This document shows, in pieces, positions 1 to 9,045 of a DNA stretch of 64,000 nucleotides. The stretch spans positions 1 to 64,000 of the forward strand of contig NZ_LOCN01000007.1 of the NCBI RefSeq assembly GCF_001574435.1, in the 5' to 3' direction. The stretch is from Moritella sp. JT01 (lineage in GTDB: Bacteria > Pseudomonadota > Gammaproteobacteria > Enterobacterales > Moritellaceae). A program made the position numbers and the translations under genes. How positions within the stretch are numbered: the first letter of the stretch is position 1; every line of letters begins with the position of its first letter. Under the pieces are notes generated by a model, which was not told the origin of the DNA, ran no database searches, and saw nothing but the letters and a program-made list of their open reading frames with translations.

Positions 1-518
1 CGTAAAATACGCAGTATCAAACCAGCTTGTCCCACGGATATATTCTCGGTTATCCATTTTAGCGACGGTGCTTTCCAGCCTTTACCGCGCTTCTTTCTGA
101 CCTTATAACCACTGTCACGCAGTGATTTCGCTTGCCTGCGTGATGCCTTGGCATTGTAATCAGGTGTGCCATAGGCTTTTGCTGCCTGCTGAGCCGTTTG
201 CGTTAATGTGAGCCCTTCTTGATGGGCTCTGGCTATTTGTCCTAACCGTTTATTACCAAAGGTAACCGTCGCGTTATTGGGTGTGGTGTGTACCTGGATA
301 CCTTTACCTAGTCGCTTTAACATGCGTTTTTTACGACCATCACTGCGGCCTTGCCAATTGGTACCGGATAACCCTTTCTGCCCTTTTAATCGGGCTTTGG
401 TATCTCGCCTAACTTGTCGACCTGCTCCGCGTAAAATACGGCGACGCTTATTGGCATCGAGTGTTAACAGGTCTAATTGTTTTAACGCGTTATCAGTGGA
501 GATACCAAGACTAAGCAT
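1..518 (-). CDS. Phage virion morphogenesis / tail completion protein (gpS-like), 3' end missing
   Basis: Leftward reading from the ATG at 518 gives an open frame running off the window edge, about 172 codons visible. It begins MLSLGISTDNALKQLDLLT and is rich in Lys and Arg, with a central GLSGTNWQGRSDGRKKRML segment and a G-K-R/A-H-Q-E-G stretch. This is the pattern of the phage virion morphogenesis family (P2 gpS), which acts in tail completion. It follows gpR with a 3-nt gap (stop of the upstream gene at 522-524), as in P2, where R and S are adjacent and co-transcribed. The C-terminus is not visible, so completeness cannot be judged. Confidence 0.8.
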   Translation of the reverse strand, partial: MLSLGISTDNALKQLDLLTLDANKRRRILRGAGRQVRRDTKARLKGQKGLSGTNWQGRSDGRKKRMLKRLGKGIQVHTTPNNATVTFGNKRLGQIARAHQEGLTLTQTAQQAAKAYGTPDYNAKASRRQAKSLRDSGYKVRKKRGKGWKAPSLKWITENISVGQAGLILRIL

Positions 519-521
519 TTT

Positions 522-1007
522 CTACCCCGTTACACTCTCTGCATCTAACTCAAATGACGCTGCAATCCAAAGACTCTGTTCACCAAAATCAAAACGCTTG
601 GTTTCGCCTTGAAACTCCAATTCAAACGGCCCGTTCATGTCTTCAACTAGCATCACATCTTCTGCGAACCGCTCGATTGTTAATTCGATTTCAGCGCTGT
701 TGTCATCATTAATATCCAGGCTAAATTCCACATCATGGCTGTCGTCTTTTTCTGCATTTGTCATTAACCAGAAACTCACATAGGTTGCGATCAATTCAAC
801 AGGCGCATTGCATGGGTTAATGCTGATCACACCACTGTAATAAAAACGCGCGGCGAGCAATCCTGTTCCGTTTATTCGTTTACTGGCGTGTTCAATACGT
901 CCGCCTTCAATCCAACTATCAAACTCGCCAGCCCTGGCTAAATGTCGTCCCTTATAAGTGGCCGATACCAGGTACTGCACTAAACGCTGTAATTTACTTT
1001 GGCTCAT
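522..1007 (-). CDS. Phage tail completion protein (gpR-like)
   Basis: This 161-residue protein begins MSQSKLQRLVQYLVSATYKG and contains an acidic central stretch. Its size, its place between gpL and gpS and its N-terminal helix match P2 gpR, which is required for tail completion. Its start overlaps the end of the gpL gene by 4 nt (ATGA type), suggesting translational coupling, and the next gene starts 3 nt after its stop. In P2 the lysis genes lie between L and R; here L and R overlap, so the lysis module is not at its usual place. No membrane segment or signal peptide is visible. The assignment rests on synteny and overall likeness. Confidence 0.8.
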   Translation of the reverse strand: MSQSKLQRLVQYLVSATYKGRHLARAGEFDSWIEGGRIEHASKRINGTGLLAARFYYSGVISINPCNAPVELIATYVSFWLMTNAEKDDSHDVEFSLDINDDNSAEIELTIERFAEDVMLVEDMNGPFELEFQGETKRFDFGEQSLWIAASFELDAESVTG

Positions 1008-1471
1008 ATCAATTCAACACCTGAACGCGTTACCTTCATCATTTGACGTAAGGCCATGTCACTTTCTTGTAGCCAGTATTCTTGATTGTCACTGGCCATC
1101 ACTTGCTGTGCGGCGCGTTGGTCGCGATGCGTTTCACCTAGACGACTGATTAACAACTTGGCCTTAGCGCGGCAATACACTGCCCGTTGATACATGAGGA
1201 TTAATGCATTTACGCCATCAATCTCGTCAACGCTCACATCTTGTAATTGTTCGACCTGTTGCCAATGACGTGAGCGATACCTTGCCAGTGCCTGATTAAC
1301 ATCGAGCATGACCAGTACTAATGTGCGTTTAACCTGTTCGATGTTGTTGGCGTACTCCGTCGCTATCGCGTAATCAGTGATAAATTCAGCAGTGCCCAGT
1401 TCGGGATAAAAGCCGTTGTTGACTACATTTTCATTGCTTACTTCTGCGTGTGGCATGCCTGCTAAATTCAT
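1004..1471 (-). CDS. Head completion/stabilization protein (gpL-like)
   Basis: A 155-residue, mostly helical protein with the segment YPELGTAEFITDYAI followed by a long helical region and a conserved RAVYCRAKAKLL stretch. This fits P2 gpL, which caps the filled head and stabilises packaged DNA. It lies downstream of the capsid and terminase M genes in the leftward late operon and overlaps gpR by 4 nt. About 135 nt separate it from gpM, a gap in which I see no gene. The length is close to that of P2 gpL (169 residues). Confidence 0.82.
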   Translation of the reverse strand: MNLAGMPHAEVSNENVVNNGFYPELGTAEFITDYAIATEYANNIEQVKRTLVLVMLDVNQALARYRSRHWQQVEQLQDVSVDEIDGVNALILMYQRAVYCRAKAKLLISRLGETHRDQRAAQQVMASDNQEYWLQESDMALRQMMKVTRSGVELI

Positions 1472-1606
1472 CTTTCACTCACTTCTAATAGGTCGGCTCT
1501 GGCCACTGCGATAAGGAGCCCATTTCACTACTGTGAATAAGTCCAACGCAGCCGAGCCGGTGGCGCGAGAGTTGTTACAATTCTTTTTACAAAGACTGCC
1601 AATAAA

Positions 1607-2359
1607 CTAAAGGTCGGTTTCTTTACCAATGGTGTTGGCGATTTCTCTGACCATCTTTTTAACGCCCGCTTTGTCGTTTAACGCGGTTGCTTTGGTGCCG
1701 TAGGTATAGGCATTGCCCAGGTTAAATACGCTTTGTTCTAGCTTTGCAGCCATGGCGTATAACTTGCCGCCTATCAATTCACTTAACCGCCACTGGTGCG
1801 TGTCGAGCAAATGAATAAACTGGGTGAATAAGTTAATCACTTGGCTTCGCTCTACGGCGTCACGACCTTGGCTTAAGTGTTTAGCGCCTTCGTCATAGAG
1901 TTGGTCTATCAAAAAGGTCGGCCAATCTTGGGTACTAAAGCGCCCTGGTAAACGTTGGTTTTGCGTCACTAACAAGGGAACAAAATCAAAGGCGGTTTTC
2001 CAGTGGCCAAGGTCAACAAGCCAAATCACCACCCAAGCCAGCACCATGTTCTGGTGGTCTGTACCTTGCGCTTGATAGCGGCGTAAATAATCCAGGTATA
2101 GATGGTTCTCAATGGCCTTGGCTTTGTATTCAAGCTTGTCTTCCATGTGGGAAAACTTTTTAAGTTGAGTAAGGTCAGATTCCATTGCCACTTTGAAAAA
2201 ATCAAACTCTTCCATGATGCCTTGGGCACGGCTTGGTTCAGTTGCGACAACCTTGCCATTTTTCACTGTCGAAGTGACCGATTGATCAGGACCACTTGCT
2301 AGGTCCACACCGATAATAGAGGCATGGGTTTTACGCTGATTTCGTTTGACTATGCTCAT
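1607..2359 (-). CDS. Terminase small (endonuclease) subunit, gpM-like
   Basis: A 250-residue protein starting MSIVKRNQRKTHASI, with a central AWVVIWLVDLGHWKTAFDFV segment that is typical of the P2 gpM terminase endonuclease family. With gpP it forms the enzyme that cuts concatemeric or circular phage DNA at cos during packaging into the procapsid. The length matches P2 gpM (247 residues). It lies directly downstream of the capsid gene (95-nt gap) in the O-N-M-L order of P2. No frameshift or loss of the family core is visible. Confidence 0.88.
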   Translation of the reverse strand: MSIVKRNQRKTHASIIGVDLASGPDQSVTSTVKNGKVVATEPSRAQGIMEEFDFFKVAMESDLTQLKKFSHMEDKLEYKAKAIENHLYLDYLRRYQAQGTDHQNMVLAWVVIWLVDLGHWKTAFDFVPLLVTQNQRLPGRFSTQDWPTFLIDQLYDEGAKHLSQGRDAVERSQVINLFTQFIHLLDTHQWRLSELIGGKLYAMAAKLEQSVFNLGNAYTYGTKATALNDKAGVKKMVREIANTIGKETDL

Positions 2360-2454
2360 TTCAAAAAACTCTCTGTTTGGTAAATGACTGGCTTACCGTA
2401 ATAAGCCAGTGCTTCATTCAATTCTGCTGATTCAAATTACTGACTCAAAACCGA

Positions 2455-3540
2455 CTAAGACCAAACCCAGTGTGCGGGGTTATCCGCATCAAAGTCAGCG
2501 GCTGCTACTGCAGGGTCTTTGACCTTATCCAGCTTTATGCTGTCCGCTTCAAAGAAGGCAATCTTTTCCATGTCGTTGATGTAGTAACAATCGTTACGTG
2601 ATTGGTAATCTTCGACACGTTTCTTCTTGGCGTTGTTTTCAATCGAGGTGCGCGTTGAACCTGATTGCACGTAATGACAAAGGTTATCGAACGAGGTGAT
2701 TAAGATGCCGCGCTCTGGGAAGAACGGCACCTTATACGCTTTCAAACCACCGAATGTTTCAATGATCTGCTCTAACTCGATCTTGTCTTTTTCACTTGGG
2801 GTATGCGCTTGCTTGGCATAGAGCTTGTTCTTTTCTTTGGATAACAGCTCATCACCAATAATAGTGACTAAACCAATGCGCTTATGGGCTGGAATCGCTT
2901 GCAGTAAATCATGCACGGTTTGATCAAGGTTTTCATAATCACCGCCTGCGCCGATACGAATTTCACCGTCTTTTTGTTCACCATTAGCAAACACATTGGC
3001 AGGATTGTCTCGACGAACCAGCTGGAACCAACCGATATTCACATCATCCATCATTGGGAATGCTGCGATATCCGTTACTTTCTCGGCGCTTGTACCGTTC
3101 CAGCCAATCTTGATGATATCCAGTGCAATGGCTTGACGAACGTGAGCACGAAAACGACTGTGGAAGTCTGGGAACTTGGCCCACATGTCCATGCGCTGCC
3201 ACGTAATATGGGTATCGCATTCAACCGCATAACAACGGTATTCACGGTCAGTTAAACCCAGCGGGTCTTTGGTACTACGACTTTTAGTTTCATCCGTTTC
3301 AACGCCTGCACGACCAGTGACACCGCCACTGATACCTGCCGTAATTGAACTGCCGACTAAATCATCGACCATTTGCGTATCAATGCGCTGTAAGAATTCT
3401 GCACTTTGATATACCTGGTCATATAGCGTCTGCTCAATCGACGGCTCGACACTGAACTGTTCTGATACAGAGGCGACTCCGTAATTGACCGCTAATGCAG
3501 ACACAACCGCGGCAAAAACTTGTGTTGTTTTAAGCTTCAT
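2455..3540 (-). CDS. Major capsid protein, gpN-like
   Basis: A 361-residue protein beginning MKLKTTQVFAAVVSALAVNYG, with the segments FLQRIDTQMVDDLVGSS and DREYRCYAVECDTHITW characteristic of P2-family major capsid proteins (P2 gpN is 357 residues). It builds the icosahedral head on the gpO scaffold, and in P2 the N-terminal residues are removed by the gpO protease during maturation. The hydrophobic N-terminus should therefore not be read as a secretion signal. The gene starts 17 nt after the scaffold gene stop, consistent with one late transcript covering O, N, M, L, R and S. Confidence 0.92.
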   Translation of the reverse strand: MKLKTTQVFAAVVSALAVNYGVASVSEQFSVEPSIEQTLYDQVYQSAEFLQRIDTQMVDDLVGSSITAGISGGVTGRAGVETDETKSRSTKDPLGLTDREYRCYAVECDTHITWQRMDMWAKFPDFHSRFRAHVRQAIALDIIKIGWNGTSAEKVTDIAAFPMMDDVNIGWFQLVRRDNPANVFANGEQKDGEIRIGAGGDYENLDQTVHDLLQAIPAHKRIGLVTIIGDELLSKEKNKLYAKQAHTPSEKDKIELEQIIETFGGLKAYKVPFFPERGILITSFDNLCHYVQSGSTRTSIENNAKKKRVEDYQSRNDCYYINDMEKIAFFEADSIKLDKVKDPAVAAADFDADNPAHWVWS

Positions 3541-3557
3541 TAATTTGGTTCCTATTG

Positions 3558-4484
3558 CTAAAGAAGGTTGTGGTACTTGCCATTCTCACCAAGGTGTTCT
3601 TCTTCACCTTCAGTGGTCGTTGACGCAGGATCTTTGATTGCATCGTTCACGGTTTTAGTCAGTGCTGCAATTTGTTCAACCAAACCTTCAACCTTGCCAT
3701 CAAGCGCCGAAAATTCAGCGGTTGGTTTATCTGTACTTATGTCGGCTTCGGTACCCGTATTCACATCATCTAACGGTGCTGTGGTCGTACCTTGCTTAGC
3801 AAGTAAGTCTTGCGTTGCTTGGGTATTGGCTTCGAGCGTTTGGCTAAATTTAAGCAATGGTTCACCGAGCGCGTCGGCCATTGCTGCTGCAAGTTCTTCG
3901 CGGGTCATATCGTCATTGTCCTTTTTAAAATTAAAGAGTTGTTTAAACAGGCTCTTGGTGGGTTTGCCCGCTTCATCTAACGCTAATGACACCTTAAATA
4001 GGTCAGTATCTGAAGATGTATGATTAGTGTTGTCTTTGTCTTGCTGACTAAAGTGAATGCGGTCGGTGTAGGTACTGGCGGGATAATCCGTCACGGCCAA
4101 CCCTGTTAAATAGGTTTGCCCTGACTCCATAAAATCTCGGTCAATTTCGATACTGAAATATACGGCTTGGTCAGCTTGGTTTAGTTGCACAAATGATGCG
4201 TTCGGCGATAACACGGCGTATAACACTTTAATACCGTCTTCATTTTTACCTGTGCTTAACCCGATCACATCACCTAACATCCCACCTTTAATATCGATGT
4301 TGCTAAGGTTCTTCGCCGCCCAACCCGACCAATTACATTCGTGGTCTAAATTGATGCGAGCGCCGTACTTTTTATACTTGTAAGTAGCGACAATATCGTC
4401 GATATCTTTTTCTGATATTTCGCGACCATCGACCGTTAACCCCATGGCGGCAATGGCAAGTGGAATTGTGCGTAACTGAGCCAT
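3558..4484 (-). CDS. Capsid scaffolding protein with serine protease domain, gpO-like
   Basis: A 308-residue protein combining an N-terminal protease domain and a C-terminal acidic, helical scaffold. Residues in the expected places are D19 (GLTVDGRE), H48 (INLDHECN) and S111 (VYFSIEID), which correspond to the Asp-His-Ser triad known from P2 gpO. The C-terminal part, with a QIAALTKTVND-type helix and an acidic tail, fits the scaffolding role. gpO guides gpN assembly and cleaves capsid proteins and itself. It is the first gene of the leftward late operon, divergent from terminase P, with about 190 nt of shared promoter region. Confidence 0.92.
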   Translation of the reverse strand: MAQLRTIPLAIAAMGLTVDGREISEKDIDDIVATYKYKKYGARINLDHECNWSGWAAKNLSNIDIKGGMLGDVIGLSTGKNEDGIKVLYAVLSPNASFVQLNQADQAVYFSIEIDRDFMESGQTYLTGLAVTDYPASTYTDRIHFSQQDKDNTNHTSSDTDLFKVSLALDEAGKPTKSLFKQLFNFKKDNDDMTREELAAAMADALGEPLLKFSQTLEANTQATQDLLAKQGTTTAPLDDVNTGTEADISTDKPTAEFSALDGKVEGLVEQIAALTKTVNDAIKDPASTTTEGEEEHLGENGKYHNLL

Positions 4485-4674
4485 GTTGGTTCCTGTTTAA
4501 TGTCTAAGTGAATCTAAGTGAGACCAATTTTGCCCGCAGAATAGACCTTAATCCATCACATTAAATCCGCTAAGTTCCGATCTTGGCGATGGCGGAATAA
4601 CGCGGAAATCTTCTTAAAGAATTACGTGTTTTAGGGTTATAAACTTGGCGCTTGTTCTTACTAACAGGCCAGTT
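4485..4674. promoter_or_regulatory. Divergent late-promoter region between gpO and gpP
   Basis: No gene fits in this stretch between the divergent scaffold and terminase genes. In P2 the matching place carries the two Ogr-dependent late promoters PO and PP. A short dyad, ttccg (4,576-4,580) with cggaa (4,594-4,598), lies near the middle and could be part of an activator site. A clean P2-type TGT-N12-ACA motif was not recognised. The regulatory role is inferred from synteny. Confidence 0.5.
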
Positions 4675-6480
4675 ATGAAACCAAGGACTCCCCGATATAC
4701 ACCCGAAATTATTAAAACGGCGCGTGACCATTATGTTTTTGGTGGGCTGACGTTTGATGAGATTTCAGAAATTGACGGTATGCCAAGTGCAAGGTCATTA
4801 CGACGTTGGGCGGATGATGGCAGCTGGAATGAACTGTGCCCGTCGCTTAATGCCGAGACAGCGATTGCACGACGTATTGTGTTATTGGCTGATCGCGACG
4901 TTAAAAGTGAAGCGGACTATAAAGAACTGGATTTTCTGACTAAACAGCAATGTGCATTGAATCAGTCACGCTTGCCCAGTGCCGGTATAACGAAGAAATA
5001 CGGTAATGCACCTGCAGCTGCGGATCCCCAAAGTGAACAGACAGGCGAGCGAAGCAGTAAAAGTAAGAAACGTCAGAAGAAAATTAAGAATGATGTGTCT
5101 AGTATCACCAAGGAAATGCTGGACGAACTCAAAGACAACCTGCTCTACCCGCACCAATTACACTGGTTTGAACATCAAGATTACCGTAGCCGTTTTATTC
5201 TGAAACCACGCCAAATCGGCGCGACCTTCTATTTTGCGTTTGAAGCGTTTTATGATGCGGTGGTGAATGGCCGTAATAAGATTTTCATTTCAGCATCACG
5301 GGACCAGGCTGAGATATTCAAAGCCAATATTATTGCCTTATGTCGTGAGCAGTTTGGTATTGAGCTAAGCGGCTCGCCACTGACCATGCGTAACAAAGGC
5401 AAAACGACAACACTGTATTTCAAATCAACCAATGCCCGGACTGCACAATCGGCATCTGGTGATTTGTATATTGATGAAGTGTTTTGGATCCCGAAGTTTA
5501 AAGAGTTACGCAGTCTTGCCCAGGCAATGGCGACCCATAAAGATTTTCGTATTACCTATTTCAGTACGCCGTCGGTGACTAGTCATGAAGCTTATGATTT
5601 GTGGAATGGTCGCTGGTACCGAAAAACCAAAGCCTGTAATGATCCCGAGTTTGCCATTGATGTTAGCCATAAGACTTTAAAAGATGGCTTGCTTTGTGAT
5701 GACGGTATTTGGCGTCAAAAGCTCAATGTTTATGATGTGGTGAAACAAGGCTTTGACCGCATTGATATCAGCATTTTGGAAAATGAATATTCTACCGAAG
5801 AGTTTAACAACCTCTTTATGTGCAAATTTATTGATGATGCTCACAGTGCATTTAGCCTTAAACAACTGATGGCCTGTGTGGGTAACAGTAAAAAATGGAC
5901 TGACTTTGACCCGACTTGGTCACGCCCTTATGCCATGAAGCCGGTTGTTATTGGTTTTGACCCTGCGCGAACCCGAGACATTGCCTCGGTAGTGGTCTTG
6001 AGTTTGCCGCTTGGCCCTGATGATAAATTTAGATTATTGGAATCACTGAATCTCAGTGGTAACGATTTTGAAACCATGGCCAGTGAAATTAAAGAACTCA
6101 CCCTTAAATATCATGTTGTACATATCGGTGTTGATACCACTGGTATGGGCTTGGGTGTGTTTGAGTTAATACAAAAATTCTTCCCGCTGGCGATGCCAAT
6201 TCATTACAACCCGCACAACAAAAACAAGATGGTGATTAAGGCGCTTAATGTCATTGGTAAGAAGCGTTTTGAGTTCGATGAGAATTCGGTGATGGTTGCC
6301 AGCAGCTTTATTAATATTCGCAAAAAGGTAGTTGGTGACCAAATCAGTTACGCAACCAACCGCACTGCAGCAACAGGCCATGCTGATATTGCCTGGGCAA
6401 TCATGCACGCCATGATTTACGAACCATTATCTGGTGACAGCTCGAGCACCAGAACATCAATAGGATTAGATGCCGCATAA
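4675..6480 (+). CDS. Terminase large ATPase subunit, gpP-like
   Basis: The large terminase subunit powers DNA packaging. An N-terminal helix-turn-helix-like region (YTPEIIKTARDHY, SARSLRRWADDGSW) precedes the ATPase domain with a Walker A-like LKPRQIGATF, a Walker B-like LYIDEVFW, and a nuclease-like C-terminal domain with GFDPARTRD and GVDTTGMG. I prefer the ATG at 4,675 (601 residues; P2 gpP is 590), preceded by AGG about 6 nt upstream. An in-frame TTG at 4,645 would add ten residues. The 3' end overlaps the portal gene start by one base. Orientation and order (P then Q, divergent from O) match P2. Confidence 0.93.
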   Translation: MKPRTPRYTPEIIKTARDHYVFGGLTFDEISEIDGMPSARSLRRWADDGSWNELCPSLNAETAIARRIVLLADRDVKSEADYKELDFLTKQQCALNQSRLPSAGITKKYGNAPAAADPQSEQTGERSSKSKKRQKKIKNDVSSITKEMLDELKDNLLYPHQLHWFEHQDYRSRFILKPRQIGATFYFAFEAFYDAVVNGRNKIFISASRDQAEIFKANIIALCREQFGIELSGSPLTMRNKGKTTTLYFKSTNARTAQSASGDLYIDEVFWIPKFKELRSLAQAMATHKDFRITYFSTPSVTSHEAYDLWNGRWYRKTKACNDPEFAIDVSHKTLKDGLLCDDGIWRQKLNVYDVVKQGFDRIDISILENEYSTEEFNNLFMCKFIDDAHSAFSLKQLMACVGNSKKWTDFDPTWSRPYAMKPVVIGFDPARTRDIASVVVLSLPLGPDDKFRLLESLNLSGNDFETMASEIKELTLKYHVVHIGVDTTGMGLGVFELIQKFFPLAMPIHYNPHNKNKMVIKALNVIGKKRFEFDENSVMVASSFINIRKKVVGDQISYATNRTAATGHADIAWAIMHAMIYEPLSGDSSSTRTSIGLDAA

Positions 6481-7520
6481 TGAATTCAACTAAAAGTACA
6501 ACGACAGAACAGGTGAAAGACAAAGCTATCGATACGTTTAGCTTTGGCGACCCTGAGCCGTGTTTAGATAATCGCATGACCGAATACATCGGGCTTTACG
6601 CTGATATGGACGGTCTATATTCACCGCCAATTAGCTTAGCTGGCTTGATTAAATTGCTGCGTGTTAATGCCCAACATGGCCCTATTTTATATTTTAAACG
6701 CAATATGATCTTGAAGTGGTTTAAGCCTAATTCGCTATTAACGCGGCGCACCTTTAAGAAGTTTGCATTTGATTATTGTTGGGCGGCGAATGCGTACCTG
6801 CAGGTAATTAAAAATACCTTCGGTAATGTGATTAAGTTAAGGCATTTACCTGCGTTATCGATGCGCTATACATCAACACCTGGTGTTTATGCGCAGCGGT
6901 TAAGTAATGGCAAGGTGCTGCGGTTTAAAAAAGGTGAAGTTATTCACCTTAAAGAATACGACCCGAATCAGGGTATCTATGGTATCCCCCAATATTATGG
7001 CGGTATTCAGTCTGCGCTTTTAAACGAAGATGCCACCCTGTTCCGTCGTAAGTATTACAAGAACGGCGCACATATGGGGTTTATCTTTTCGATGGCAGAT
7101 CCCAATTTATCGACCGATGATGAGAATGATTTGAAAGCTGCGATCAAAGATTCTCGCGGTGTGGGTAACTTCCGCAGTTTATTTATTAATAACCGCAGTG
7201 GTAAGGCTGACGCGGAGAAGGCAATTAAGATTATTCCGGTAGGTGATATATCGACCAAGGATGAATTTGAGCGCATTAAGAAGATGACGTTAAACGATAT
7301 GTTGAGTATGCACCGCGCCCAGGAAGCGTTAAGCGGGCAAACATCGGGTGATAGTCCGGGCTTTGGTGACCTGGATAAAATCACCCGGGCTTATTACAAC
7401 AATGAAGTGGTTCCGATGCAGCAGGACATGCTGGAAATTAACGAGTATTTACCTGCTGCACTGCATATTAAGTTTGCAGAGCCAGCGTATTCCGACTTAA
7501 ACCCGAGGAGTGAAGATTGA
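6480..7520 (+). CDS. Portal protein, gpQ-like
   Basis: A 346-residue portal protein with the segments SFGDPEPCLDNR near the start, a YTSTPGVYAQRL strand, FKKGEVIHLKEYDPNQGIYG, and LRHLPALSMRY, all typical of P2-type phage portal proteins (P2 gpQ is 344 residues). It forms the dodecameric vertex through which DNA enters and leaves the head. Its ATG overlaps the terminase stop (TAATG), and its own stop overlaps the next start (TGATG), so gpP, gpQ and the two holin-like genes form a tightly coupled operon. Confidence 0.92.
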   Translation: MNSTKSTTTEQVKDKAIDTFSFGDPEPCLDNRMTEYIGLYADMDGLYSPPISLAGLIKLLRVNAQHGPILYFKRNMILKWFKPNSLLTRRTFKKFAFDYCWAANAYLQVIKNTFGNVIKLRHLPALSMRYTSTPGVYAQRLSNGKVLRFKKGEVIHLKEYDPNQGIYGIPQYYGGIQSALLNEDATLFRRKYYKNGAHMGFIFSMADPNLSTDDENDLKAAIKDSRGVGNFRSLFINNRSGKADAEKAIKIIPVGDISTKDEFERIKKMTLNDMLSMHRAQEALSGQTSGDSPGFGDLDKITRAYYNNEVVPMQQDMLEINEYLPAALHIKFAEPAYSDLNPRSED

Positions 7521-7843
7521 TGGAAGAACTGATTGTTTTTATAAGGCAATGGGGGCAGCTGTGTTTGTTGTCGTTACTGGCCGCCGCAACACAAATGTAT
7601 ATGTCTGGTACCCGAATTACCTTTTTTCATTATTTCATGTCGGTGCTAATGGCTATTTTGTCTGCGTATATTGCGGACAGTTTTTGTCGTTGGCTTGGAT
7701 TAGATGAAGGGTTAAAGACTGGCATTATTGGTATTGCGGCTTATGTAGCTCCGCATATTTTAACGGGGGTTAATGCCCTAGCTAAGGCAGTATCAAAAGA
7801 CCCGAAGCACTTTTTAGATATTATTATGAGGAATAAATCATGA
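7520..7843 (+). CDS. Phage holin-like membrane protein
   Basis: A 107-residue protein with about three hydrophobic segments (roughly residues 10-27, 33-55 and 60-85) and a charged tail, resembling the LydA/phage_holin_3_3 type. Holins control the time of lysis by making lesions in the inner membrane. The ATG at 7,520 overlaps the portal stop and is preceded by GAGGAG with 9-nt spacing; the TTG three bases upstream is less likely. It overlaps the next gene by 4 nt. Placement of holin genes behind portal Q differs from P2, where the lysis genes lie between X and R. Confidence 0.7.
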   Translation: MEELIVFIRQWGQLCLLSLLAAATQMYMSGTRITFFHYFMSVLMAILSAYIADSFCRWLGLDEGLKTGIIGIAAYVAPHILTGVNALAKAVSKDPKHFLDIIMRNKS

Positions 7844-8298
7844 GTTGGCTTACTTCGTTGTTTAGTTTTATTTCAGCACCGATTGCGGATTTATCGGGTA
7901 GCTATCGAGAGCGTAAACGTATTGCAGCAGAAATGGCTGCATCGATTGCGACTGCAGAAGGTAACCTTAAACTGGCCAAGCTGGATGCGGAAGCTAAACG
8001 GTTAGCGAACCAGGAAGGTAACGATGCTGATTATGATCTGCAGGTGTTGAAGAACCGGCGCGAATCGATAATGGATGAAATCATTATTACGGTATTTTTG
8101 GGATTGTTCATTGCCCACTTTGTGCCACAGCTGCAGCCGTATATGGCTGATGGTTGGCAGGCTATGGGTTATAAGGGCGCGCCCTGGTACTTTGAATTTG
8201 TGATTGTGGGTATTGCGGTTTCTACGTTGGGGTTGATGCGATTGTTCCGAGCGTTTTGGGGGAGTAAGAATACTAAAGGAAGTAGTCATCCCCTTTAG
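7840..8298 (+). CDS. Phage membrane protein, candidate 3TM-type holin or antiholin
   Basis: This 152-residue protein starts MSWLTSLFSFISAPIADLSG and continues with an Ala/Lys-rich amphipathic helix (roughly residues 25-60) and two hydrophobic segments (about 78-98 and 118-140). The layout resembles the GTA/holin 3TM family, in which a charged N-terminal helix precedes the membrane part. It overlaps the preceding holin-like gene by 4 nt, suggesting that both act together, perhaps as a holin/antiholin pair. It could also be an unrelated virion or exclusion protein. The stop codon lies inside the first arm of a terminator-like hairpin. Confidence 0.5.
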   Translation: MSWLTSLFSFISAPIADLSGSYRERKRIAAEMAASIATAEGNLKLAKLDAEAKRLANQEGNDADYDLQVLKNRRESIMDEIIITVFLGLFIAHFVPQLQPYMADGWQAMGYKGAPWYFEFVIVGIAVSTLGLMRLFRAFWGSKNTKGSSHPL

Positions 8299-8320
8299 CA
8301 TAAATGACTAAAGGGGATGA
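8286..8320. terminator. Terminator-like hairpin after the gpP-gpQ-holin operon
   Basis: Perfect 13-bp inverted repeat tcatcccctttag (8,286-8,298) / ctaaaggggatga (8,308-8,320) with a 9-nt loop. The stop codon of the upstream gene is in the first arm. No long T tract follows, so this may be an RNA-stabilising hairpin, or may act together with the next one. Confidence 0.6.
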
Positions 8321-8329
8321 TAGTCTTAA

Positions 8330-8366
8330 AAACAGCGCAATGAGTAAATACTACATTGCGCTGTTT
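8330..8366. terminator. Second hairpin between convergent genes
   Basis: Perfect 13-bp inverted repeat aaacagcgcaatg (8,330-8,342) / cattgcgctgttt (8,354-8,366) with an 11-nt loop, followed on the plus strand by tgtcctctt. It lies between the rightward operon and the leftward gene ending at 8,384 and probably terminates transcription from both sides. Confidence 0.65.
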
Positions 8367-8383
8367 GTCCTCTTAAGTGATTG

Positions 8384-8947
8384 TTATGACCATATACACG
8401 GAAATATAATAAATAGATAAGACAAGGTAAATGAGATCAAGATGCCAAACAGGGCAACAGAATGATCGTCTTCTGTCATAACTTTAAAGAACACACTAAT
8501 TCCACCAATGAAAAAAAATAAGAATGGAATACTAAAAATTGTCGTTTGTACTCCCTCTCCCATTTGAAGTGCAAAAAACTGAGCTGTTACTGCGACACTA
8601 ATAAATGAAATCAGTAATGCAAAGGCTAGATAACCCCCTCCCATTAAAGTTAAACGTTGTTTAAAATTGATGTTAGACCTATCTAAAACCCAGTCGATTA
8701 ATAATGCAGACGTAACAATAGAGCCGAGCCCAACTAACCAAAATATATCGTTAAGATACTTATGACTTTCTCCAGTAACTGACGCCATCATAGGTAAAGT
8801 TACAGCAGATGCCGTAACCAGCAATGCAGCCATCGCAATTGCAATATTTACTTGTGCAAGTTCAGACCAATCTGGTGTAAGTTTTGCGACAGTTAATTCT
8901 GGCTCATGATCTTCCAATACAGCCGTTAAATCAGGCTTACTATTCAT
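8384..8947 (-). CDS. Unrecognised membrane protein, phage cargo
   Basis: I do not recognise the family. The 187-residue product has a charged N-terminus of about 30 residues (MNSKPDLTAVLEDHEPELTV) and then five hydrophobic segments near residues 33-55, 68-85, 97-123, 133-153 and 165-185. It is a lone leftward gene between the lysis-type genes and a PapB-like gene, a place where temperate phages often carry morons. A superinfection-exclusion or other host-altering membrane role is possible but is only inference. Base composition is more AT-rich than that of the structural genes. Confidence 0.55.
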   Translation of the reverse strand: MNSKPDLTAVLEDHEPELTVAKLTPDWSELAQVNIAIAMAALLVTASAVTLPMMASVTGESHKYLNDIFWLVGLGSIVTSALLIDWVLDRSNINFKQRLTLMGGGYLAFALLISFISVAVTAQFFALQMGEGVQTTIFSIPFLFFFIGGISVFFKVMTEDDHSVALFGILISFTLSYLFIIFPCIWS

Positions 8948-9045
8948 TTATAAAATACCTATTAAAATTAAGAATGCTAAACTAAAGCAAGGTTATAATA
9001 AATATATCTTACATTTCAATCCGTTGCATTAAAAAGATCAATCTA

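Noticed and set aside
277-612. Rightward open frame of 111 codons at the left end
   Set aside because: Antisense to the gpS- and gpR-like genes; Arg/Pro/Ser-rich composition of a shadow frame and no ribosome site.
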